From Gemmataceae bacterium (GTDB lineage Bacteria > Planctomycetota > Planctomycetia > Gemmatales > Gemmataceae): 64,000 nt of DNA. Each line of letters starts with the position of its first letter. The stretch's first letter is position 1. The stretch is from NCBI GenBank assembly GCA_025055795.1, contig JANWVV010000005.1, forward strand, positions 78,688 through 142,687. The letters run 5' to 3'. A program made the translations under genes and the position numbers. The notes below the pieces were generated by a model, which did not search any database, was not told where the DNA came from, and worked only from the letters and a program-made list of their open reading frames with translations. Shown in pieces: positions 8,626 through 15,640 of the stretch.

Positions 8626-9690
8626 TCAGTCTGCCACTTTCAGGGGAGCCAGGTCGAGAACGAAACGGTATTTGACATCGCCACGCAGTAAGCGGTCATA
8701 GGCTTGATTCACTTGATGGATGGGAATTAGCTCCACATCGGCGGTGATTCCATGCTGGGCGCAGAAGTTGAGCATTTCCTGAGTCTCAGCGATCCCCCCG
8801 ATCATAGAGCCTGCTAAAGTCTTGTTTCCCATGAACAATGGGAACGCGGCCACACTTAAGGGCTTTTCCGGAGCACCTACGAGGGTCAGATTGCCTGCGG
8901 TCCGGAGCAATCGCAGATAAACGTTCAGATCGTGCTGTGCGGAGACACAGTCGAGGATCATATCGAAAGTACCATTATGTCGGGCTACCGCAGTGGCGTC
9001 GCTGGACAGGACAACCTCGTGGGCTCCCAAGCGTCTGGCTTCCTCGGTCTTCCGGGGGGACGTGGTGAACACAACGACATGGGCTCCCATGGCACGGGCC
9101 AGTTTGACACCCATGTGGCCCAATCCTCCTAACCCCACAATACCCACCTTTTTACCGGGACCTACACCGTTGCGTTTCAGCGGCGAGTAGGTGGTAATCC
9201 CGGCACACAATAAGGGGGCGGCGGCGGCCAGGTCGAGCCCGGATGGAATACGTAAAACCATGTCTTCTTCGACCACGATGGCCGTCGAATAGCCGCCATA
9301 CGTCACCGGTGCAGTACCGTAACGATCGGGCGAATTGTACGTAAAGACAGCATTGGGGCAAAACTGCTCCATACCTTGCTGACAGTTCGGACAGGTGTGG
9401 TCAGCTCCCACCAGGCAACCTACGCCTACAATATCACCCACTTTGAAGCGTGTGACGGCCGATCCCACTTTGGTTACCCGGCCGATAATCTCATGACCGG
9501 GTACACAGGGATAAACCGTCGGAAAATAGTCATGCCACTCATCTCGAACTGTATGCAGGTCGGAATGACAAATACCGCAGTAGAGGATGTCGATTTGTAC
9601 GTCGCGCTCCGTCGGATGGCGACGTGGTATCGTTCGGAGAGCCAACGGCGAGGAGGCACTCGCAGCAGCGTAAGCTTTCACCGTAAACAT
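8626..9690 (-). CDS. zinc-dependent alcohol dehydrogenase, cinnamyl/YahK-type
   Basis: This 354-residue medium-chain dehydrogenase is predicted to oxidise alcohols or reduce aldehydes with NADP(H). Catalytic zinc ligands are visible: C38 in CGICHSDLH, H66-E67 in PGHEIIG and a Cys in PLLCAGITTYSP. The Rossmann motif is GLGGLGHMGVKLA. The structural-zinc lobe is unusual: Cys are present at 100, 103 and 111, but the position of the first of the four expected Cys (97) is Asp. AGGAGGG lies a few bases before the ATG. The gene is monocistronic as far as can be seen, facing away from the membrane protein. The substrate is not determined by context. Confidence 0.92.
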   Translation of the reverse strand: MFTVKAYAAASASSPLALRTIPRRHPTERDVQIDILYCGICHSDLHTVRDEWHDYFPTVYPCVPGHEIIGRVTKVGSAVTRFKVGDIVGVGCLVGADHTCPNCQQGMEQFCPNAVFTYNSPDRYGTAPVTYGGYSTAIVVEEDMVLRIPSGLDLAAAAPLLCAGITTYSPLKRNGVGPGKKVGIVGLGGLGHMGVKLARAMGAHVVVFTTSPRKTEEARRLGAHEVVLSSDATAVARHNGTFDMILDCVSAQHDLNVYLRLLRTAGNLTLVGAPEKPLSVAAFPLFMGNKTLAGSMIGGIAETQEMLNFCAQHGITADVELIPIHQVNQAYDRLLRGDVKYRFVLDLAPLKVAD

Positions 9691-9879
9691 TTTTCCCTCC
9701 TTGAGGATAGATTCTATGCACTGCGTAAGCAGTTGCGCTAGTCGACCGGTTGGCTGCCTGCCAGCCCCTCCCCGAAGCGGGAGGACATCGTCATCAGGCG
9801 TACCAAGTATATCCTATTGAGTTGCTATGCCTTACAAACCGTTGTCCCGGGGCTTTACACCGCCTAATTCGGGTAACGT

Positions 9880-11772
9880 TTATCCCCAGCGAGCGAGCGG
9901 ACCACCTCGGGTAAAGAATCGATCGATACGTTTCTGCATAGCTGGATCCTCGTCAAGGGGATCAGGCATAAACGGTTTGAGGCGAGCATCAATGATCAGC
10001 GGTCCCCGACAGCCCCAGTGTTTATTATGGATGAAGGCCCCCACTCCGTGGACGTCCTGAGCAGGATCGCTGCGTGTGAAGACGACCCAAAGCCAATTGT
10101 CTAGGTGACGGGCGACGAAATCGGCATCATCGACAACAGTGACCAAAGGCCAGCCCTCGTGTTGCTCAGGAGACTTGGCTAGGACGGTGTCCCAGTATTT
10201 CAAAAGTGTTTGCAGGTCGGCATCGGCTGGTACCGTCTCCTCCGCCACGGTAGCAGCCGGCCGGCGACAACGAGGTCCCTGGAGAGCCACTATTCCTGGC
10301 AGTACCATGCGCATCGGACCAAACCCCGGTGGCATAGGCCAATGGAAAGGTACTTCCTGAGCAAGCTGCCGTCGTTTTTTGCCGGCAACTGCAATCACCA
10401 GCTTGCTTCCCGCGTTCAGTCCACAACCCGCCGAATAGTCCAAGGTGTCGATGGTTGTTCGGGTCTGAAAGTGCAAGTCGCGATCGGGTTGGAGGCGTTC
10501 CAACACATGTTGGAAAAAAGCCGCTATGTCATGAACATCCAAGGACGGATCATCTTCCTGAGCAACTATGAGCAGATATTTGGCCAATGAAAGTTGTCCT
10601 TGCCCCAACAAGGCGTGGGCCTGGGTGAGAAGCTCCTGCGGCTGACGCTCGGCAGCATAGGGAACATATCGTTCTGAACCAATGGCCAGCAGGAGTGGAT
10701 GGACACCAGCAGCATCGACAGCATGAACGGCCCGAACCCCTGGTAGTACGCTGGGAATAACAGGACCGGTCAGTTCGTGGATAAGTTCACCGAAGCATGA
10801 ATCTTCCTGAGGGGGACGACCCACGACCGTAAAAGGCCAGATGGCATCCCTGCGGTGGTAAACCGCACTGACCCGAAGTACGGGAAAGCCGTGCCTCAAA
10901 CTGTAGTACCCTAGATGATCACCGAAGGGTCCCTCGGGCTTGGTTTCCCATGGATAGACATACCCCGTGATAACAAACTCTGCGTCGGCTGGCAAAGGAA
11001 GGGGGAATTGTTCAGATGCAGGTGCCGAGCAGAGACGCAGGCGGCGTCCGGCCAGGATGCCGGCAAAGGCCACCTCGGGCATCCCCTCGGGAAGAGGCAT
11101 AACGGCTGCCACTGCTAACGCCGGTGGTCCGCCCACACTGATGCAAACCGGTAGAGGTTGCCCGCGTCGGAGGGCCGCGGCATGGTGGACCCCGATACCG
11201 CGATGGATCTGATAATGTAAGCCGCATTCCCGGTCTGGAACGTAGTCATTCCCAGCAATCTGCACGCGATACATGCCCAGATTGGAGTGCCGCCAGCCCG
11301 GTTGCTCAGGGTCTTCGGTGTAGACTTGCGGCAGTGTAATAAATGGACCGCCGTCCCCAGGCCAGCATTGAACTTGTGGCAATTGACTTAGCGTAGTCCG
11401 GCCCGCTAACACTGCTCCCCGCTGGACCCACCGTGGCAAAGCACACCGCAGCAAGGCGGGAAGTCGCCAGTATTGCCAAGGGCGACGTATGAGTTGTTCG
11501 GGATCCCGTTTCAATGTCATCAACTGGCGTACCGCTTCCAAAGTGTCACGAAACAAAAAGCGGATGCGCTCAGAAGTACCGTACAGGTTGGAAACCATAG
11601 TAAAGGAGGTACCACGGACACGGCGGAACCACAAGGCGGGCCCCCCATGCCGCTGCACCCGACGATGAATGGCTGCTGCCTCCAGATGCGGGTCAACTTC
11701 CTCCTCGATACGCACCAGTTGACCTGTGCGCTCGAGGTCCCTCAAGCAACTGCGCAAATCAGCATATCCCAT
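9880..11772 (-). CDS. UbiD-family prenyl-FMN decarboxylase, long form
   Basis: UbiD enzymes use prenylated FMN to decarboxylate aromatic or unsaturated acids. Characteristic stretches are present: NLGMYRVQ followed by HYQIHRG, then ISVGGPPALAVAA, and EGPFGDHLGYYS, which contains the conserved acidic and metal/flavin-binding residues. At about 630 residues it is longer than classical UbiD (about 490) and nearer the size of the decarboxylase assigned to the futalosine menaquinone route. No UbiX/prenyltransferase or mqn gene lies in the window, so that role is inference only. The ATG at 11772 (MGYADLRSCL) matches the family start better than the one at 11796. No strong ribosome binding site is seen for either. 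Confidence 0.88.
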   Translation of the reverse strand: MGYADLRSCLRDLERTGQLVRIEEEVDPHLEAAAIHRRVQRHGGPALWFRRVRGTSFTMVSNLYGTSERIRFLFRDTLEAVRQLMTLKRDPEQLIRRPWQYWRLPALLRCALPRWVQRGAVLAGRTTLSQLPQVQCWPGDGGPFITLPQVYTEDPEQPGWRHSNLGMYRVQIAGNDYVPDRECGLHYQIHRGIGVHHAAALRRGQPLPVCISVGGPPALAVAAVMPLPEGMPEVAFAGILAGRRLRLCSAPASEQFPLPLPADAEFVITGYVYPWETKPEGPFGDHLGYYSLRHGFPVLRVSAVYHRRDAIWPFTVVGRPPQEDSCFGELIHELTGPVIPSVLPGVRAVHAVDAAGVHPLLLAIGSERYVPYAAERQPQELLTQAHALLGQGQLSLAKYLLIVAQEDDPSLDVHDIAAFFQHVLERLQPDRDLHFQTRTTIDTLDYSAGCGLNAGSKLVIAVAGKKRRQLAQEVPFHWPMPPGFGPMRMVLPGIVALQGPRCRRPAATVAEETVPADADLQTLLKYWDTVLAKSPEQHEGWPLVTVVDDADFVARHLDNWLWVVFTRSDPAQDVHGVGAFIHNKHWGCRGPLIIDARLKPFMPDPLDEDPAMQKRIDRFFTRGGPLARWG

Positions 11773-11889
11773 GAGACAAAAACCGTAAGTTAACAAGAAA
11801 AATCAACTTGTCGGTATAGGTCAAAAATTTGATGTAGGAACGTAGTTTTTCGCTTAGAACCACAATTTTGGGGTCACCGCGAAGAAAAA

Positions 11890-14301
11890 TTGCTCTTGGT
11901 TAGTGCACTTCTAGTTGGACATGGGGCAAGTCTGAGTTATGTTGTGCAGTATGCGGAGTCCGCATTCACTGTCGGTAAATTGTCACGAAAGGCCTCTGAG
12001 TTCGCCCGCATCATGAACCTGCAGCTCCCATCCCGCTGGACAGTCAGCGTGGTAACAGCTCTGGTGATAAGTGTTGGCTTGTACTTGTTTTTTCCTCAAC
12101 GACCGCTGGGCTGGGCAGGCGCCGCTGGGGTTTTGATTATCTCTGTTGGACTACTACGTCTCCAGCGTCAATCAGACGAATCAAAAGATGGTTCGAGGAA
12201 CGCCTTTTCGACGCATTCGGATAAATGCCGCTTGTTGGATTCTGCTATAGTTCATGCCCACGATGCTATTGTCATCCTGGAGGCTCAACCACAGAAGGGG
12301 CGAGGCCGGTCGGTACTGTACGTCAATCAGGCTTTCTGTCGTTTGAGCGGTTATGCCGAACACGAAGTACTGGGCCGATCCTTATACTTTCTCCGTGGTC
12401 CCGATACGGATACGGACACTCTGGAACGCCTTCGCGAAGCCCTTGACCAAGGTCAACCCTTGCGCACGGAGTTGATGAATTACCGTAAGGACGGGACGCC
12501 GTATTGGGTAGATTTGAGTCTGGTCCCCGTTCCCGACCGTTGGAATCGCATAGCATACTGGGTCATGATCCAGCGTGACATCACGGCCCAGCGTCAGGCA
12601 GCCGAGGCCCTTCGGCGTAGCGAAGAACGTTACCGCCTGCTGTTTGATGGTAACCCACAGCCGATGTGGGTAGTGGAGCAGCCTCAGCAACACTTTTTAG
12701 CCGTCAATGAGGCTGCTAGCCGCGTCTATGGCTATAGCCGCGATGAATTCATGCAACTGCGTAGTACCGATCTGGACGTCGGCGAGTCGATAGTCCCCTT
12801 GGCACCAACAACTAGCGTCTCCTGTTTCCGGCGGCACCGGACACGGGATGGGCGGATCCTGACCGTTGAGATGATCGTTCATCCCCTGGTGGTTGACGGA
12901 CGCGATGCCGAGCTGGTCCTGATTCTCGACTGGACCGAACGGCTGCAACTAGAAGAGCAGTTGCGTCAGGCGCAAAAGATGGAAGCGATCGGTCAGATGG
13001 CTGGAGGGGTCGCTCATGACTTCAACAACATCATGACAGCGATACTGGGGAATCTGGAATTGATACGCTTGGCTCCCGACGATCCGAACCGCCCGCTGCT
13101 GGAGGCGGTCGAGAAGGCGGCCCTGCGGGCGGCTGATCTGACTGGTAAGCTGCTGTCGTTTGCTCGCCGTAACCAACTGGTTTTTGCCCAGGTCCGCCCC
13201 GCCGACATTTTCTCTGAAGTTGTTACCCTGCTCCGCCATGCCGTGGATCCTCGGATTCACTTTGTCATCGACGTTACACCCACCTGTCCAGCTATCCGCG
13301 CCGATCCCACCCTGCTGACCCAAGCCTTGGTCAATCTCTGTATCAATTCGCGTGATGCCATGCCTGACGGCGGTACAATCAGACTACAGGCCGAACAAGT
13401 CACGGTTAGCGCTGAAGAAGCAGAAAGCTTGTCACCCGAGGCTCGACCGGGGCATTATGTCCGGCTACGGGTGGAGGACACCGGTACCGGTATTCCTCAG
13501 GAAATCCAGAAACGGATCTTTGAACCGTTTTTTACCACTAAGGAGGTCGGCAAAGGCACAGGGTTAGGTCTGCCTATGGTGCTCGGAATTGTCAAGCAGC
13601 ACCAGGGGTGGCTGACATGTACTTCTTGTTGGGGTCGGGGCACCTGCATGGATCTGTATTTACCCGTCCATTACGACGGGTTGGTTGATGACAAAGATTC
13701 GCCTCATCCGGTTCCTTTGATCCGCAACGAGGTGATCCGCCGCAAAGTTCCTTGCCAAACATTTGAGTCTACTGCAGCAGCAAGCCCTGTTGCAACGCAA
13801 CGCCGTTCCGAACGTTCAAACCTGCAGCCATCTATCCTGTTGGTTGATGACGAAGCGATGATCCGGGATATCGGTCGGGCAGTGCTGAGCAACGCCGGCT
13901 ATCGCGTCCTGCTAGCTGGGGACGGAGCCGAGGCCGTGGAAATCTTCGCTCGGGAACACGACCAGATCGCCCTGGTCATTCTGGATGTCATGATACCCCG
14001 CTTGTCGGGCCGGGAGGCCTACCGTCACATGATCACTATCGACCCGCAAGTACGGGTCCTATTTGCTACCGGCTACTCCTCCGGTGAACTTACAGAGTTG
14101 GAAGGCGCATTAGGGTTGCTGACCAAGCCTTACCGCCCTCATGAGTTATTGGCTGCTGTACAGGCAGCTTTGGAGCCGGCACCATATCCTCTTAACGGCT
14201 CCGCGGATCATAAGGCTGGCTACGCGCCAGTTAACCCAACAAACTGTGGAACGGCAGCAGACAAAAACAAAATAACCGCTGAATGTACACAGGTGAATTA
14301 A
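11890..14301 (+). CDS. hybrid sensor histidine kinase / response regulator
   Basis: Domain order: two hydrophobic helices (about residues 50-67 and 75-92), a PAS domain (about 110-240), a second PAS domain (about 245-355), HisKA with phospho-acceptor H376 in GGVAHDFNNIMTAI, HATPase_c with VNLCINSRDAM, DTGTGIP and GKGTGLGLP boxes, and a C-terminal receiver with D699 in LVILDVMIP and a KPY switch lysine. It should sense a signal through PAS, autophosphorylate and pass phosphate to its own receiver. The first frame codon is TTG at 11890. The ATG at 12013 (MNLQLPSRW) is an equally good start just before the first helix. No output regulator is next to it; the pilin genes follow 650 bases downstream. 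Confidence 0.93.
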   Translation: MLLVSALLVGHGASLSYVVQYAESAFTVGKLSRKASEFARIMNLQLPSRWTVSVVTALVISVGLYLFFPQRPLGWAGAAGVLIISVGLLRLQRQSDESKDGSRNAFSTHSDKCRLLDSAIVHAHDAIVILEAQPQKGRGRSVLYVNQAFCRLSGYAEHEVLGRSLYFLRGPDTDTDTLERLREALDQGQPLRTELMNYRKDGTPYWVDLSLVPVPDRWNRIAYWVMIQRDITAQRQAAEALRRSEERYRLLFDGNPQPMWVVEQPQQHFLAVNEAASRVYGYSRDEFMQLRSTDLDVGESIVPLAPTTSVSCFRRHRTRDGRILTVEMIVHPLVVDGRDAELVLILDWTERLQLEEQLRQAQKMEAIGQMAGGVAHDFNNIMTAILGNLELIRLAPDDPNRPLLEAVEKAALRAADLTGKLLSFARRNQLVFAQVRPADIFSEVVTLLRHAVDPRIHFVIDVTPTCPAIRADPTLLTQALVNLCINSRDAMPDGGTIRLQAEQVTVSAEEAESLSPEARPGHYVRLRVEDTGTGIPQEIQKRIFEPFFTTKEVGKGTGLGLPMVLGIVKQHQGWLTCTSCWGRGTCMDLYLPVHYDGLVDDKDSPHPVPLIRNEVIRRKVPCQTFESTAAASPVATQRRSERSNLQPSILLVDDEAMIRDIGRAVLSNAGYRVLLAGDGAEAVEIFAREHDQIALVILDVMIPRLSGREAYRHMITIDPQVRVLFATGYSSGELTELEGALGLLTKPYRPHELLAAVQAALEPAPYPLNGSADHKAGYAPVNPTNCGTAADKNKITAECTQVN

Positions 14302-14954
14302 CAAGTCTGGAATACGCGGCTTTTTGGTATCAATTGCACATTGCTCCACGTTATTACAGACTGGTAATAATTATAATAATTATCGGCACGCCTCTACATC
14401 CTGAATTGGCAGGCAATGCGCCCTTATCACTTTCCGGCCGATTACCGCAGTCTGGTAGCTCAATCGGGACATCACGAAATGTAACGAAAGAACTCTGCTT
14501 CAGAAGCAGGTATAGGAAGTAAACCATCAGTTTTTTGCGTCCAGCTTCGGCTTGTTACTTCCGAATTCTACGTGAGGAGGCAAAGCTGGAACGACTCGGT
14601 GCCCGTGCCTTGCGGGCTGGAGGGCAGGAAGTGTCGGGATCTCGGTCAGCGGATCCCTTCGCGTCGGTGCAAGTCACAGCTAACGATTTCGATAGGCGCT
14701 AAGACTCTTTCTGCGACCGTTCTCGCTGGGGCGATGTGTCGGAAATCTCGTAAGAGTAGGCATTTTTTTGTTTGCAACCCATTTGACAACAAGGGAGGAC
14801 ACACTAGGGTTGGAGCGTGCTGGGAGTTGGTATGCTCTGAAGGATGAGAGCTATGTGAAAGGCTGTACGACATCGTGCTCTCTCGTCCTGAAGCTTGCGG
14901 TCGATGTAACAATAGGACCGCTATACCAGGCCCGAACCTCAGCGGGAGCGTGCT
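14302..14954. other. 650-base gap ahead of the pilin pair
   Basis: No credible gene. It contains an AT-rich stretch (about 14364-14384, TAATAATTATAATAATTAT) and a region around 14560-14760 rich in short inverted repeats (for example GGGATC...GATCCC), which might be a long leader of the pilin message. No known RNA family was recognised. Confidence 0.4.
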
Positions 14955-15146
14955 ATGTTTGGCTGGATGGTATCACGTGTGCTTACCTTCCTACGCCGTG
15001 AAGATGGCCCCACGGCGGTGGAATATGCGGTAATGTTAGCCCTGATTCTCATGGCTGTTTTCGCCGCCGTTGCTCAAATTGGTGGCCACACCAGTGATAT
15101 GTACAACAATCTGACCTTGCAAGGGGTCAAAGTCAAGGTGCCTTGA
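14955..15146 (+). CDS. Flp family type IVb pilin, copy 1
   Basis: A 63-residue prepilin. A short basic leader is followed by the Flp signature EDGPTAVEYAVMLALILMAV, in which the TAVEY segment marks the TadV-type cleavage and methylation site, and then a hydrophobic helix. Flp pilins assemble into adhesive Tad pili. GGGAGCGTGCT lies ahead of the ATG. A close paralogue starts 121 bases downstream. No Tad assembly genes (tadA, rcpA, tadZ) are in this window. Confidence 0.93.
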   Translation: MFGWMVSRVLTFLRREDGPTAVEYAVMLALILMAVFAAVAQIGGHTSDMYNNLTLQGVKVKVP

Positions 15147-15200
15147 GCAGACGCCCACCCGCTGGCCAGACAGACAGGAAAAACGCGCCAGCGGTTTGCA

Positions 15201-15225
15201 CGCTCACAGAGCGGGACTGTGAGCG
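15201..15225 (+). other. strong intergenic hairpin between the two pilin genes
   Basis: CGCTCACAG (15201-15209) pairs perfectly with CTGTGAGCG (15217-15225) around a seven-base loop. It is not followed directly by a T run, so it looks more like an mRNA processing or stability element, or an attenuator between the pilin genes, than a full terminator. Confidence 0.6.
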
Positions 15226-15267
15226 GTTGATCGTCCGTCTTCTGTTCATTTTAACAGGATCTGGGTC

Positions 15268-15453
15268 ATGCGCAACCTGATTCGCAGCTTGGTGTCGTTC
15301 CTGAAGAAGGAAGATGGTCCGACGGCCGTGGAGTATGCCGTGATGCTGGCCTTGATCATCGTGGTCTGCATCGCTGCCATTACCACCCTGGGCCAAAACG
15401 CCAACAACACCTTCAGCTTCGTCGGCTCCAACATCGCCCCCAAGACCAACTGA
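15268..15453 (+). CDS. Flp family type IVb pilin, copy 2
   Basis: A 61-residue paralogue of the preceding pilin, sharing the leader layout (SLVSFLKK then EDGPTAVEYAVMLALI) but diverging in the C-terminal tail (NANNTFSFVGSNIA against GHTSDMYNNLTLQG). It should be cleaved before the hydrophobic helix and polymerise in the inner membrane. AACAGGATC is a weak ribosome binding site ahead of the ATG. It is followed by a strong terminator, so the pair is one expression unit. Confidence 0.94.
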   Translation: MRNLIRSLVSFLKKEDGPTAVEYAVMLALIIVVCIAAITTLGQNANNTFSFVGSNIAPKTN

Positions 15454-15548
15454 GCATTGGGCTAAGTCCAGCCGATTCTCTTGTTGATTGCTTTGTAAAC
15501 AGAATCCGGATCCGGGAACTTGCTAGCTGGTCAAAAAGACGTCGCCTT

Positions 15549-15578
15549 GCCCCTCCTCAACACCTGGAGGGGCTTTTG
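15549..15578 (+). terminator. Rho-independent terminator after the pilin pair
   Basis: An eight-pair GC-rich stem (GCCCCTCC, 15549-15556, with GGAGGGGC, 15566-15573) with a nine-base loop is followed at once by TTTT. It lies about 95 bases past the second pilin stop. Confidence 0.85.
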
Positions 15579-15640
15579 CATGTCAGAAAACACTCAAGCC
15601 ACCAACCGCACCGCTAAACAGTGATTCCCCATCGTTACTT

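Noticed and set aside
9767..9784. Six-pair GC hairpin CCTCCC/GGGAGG between the alcohol dehydrogenase and UbiD genes
   Set aside because: No T run on either strand after it; too weak to call as a terminator.
14450..14525. tRNA-like string (GGTAGCTCAATCGGGA followed by CTCTGCTTCAGAAGCAGG)
   Set aside because: No T-arm (GTTCRA) and no matching acceptor stem follow; it cannot fold as a tRNA.
14828..14846. GG-N10-GC spacing resembling a sigma-54 promoter ahead of the pilins
   Set aside because: Only the core dinucleotides match; the flanking TGGCAC/TTGC consensus is poor.
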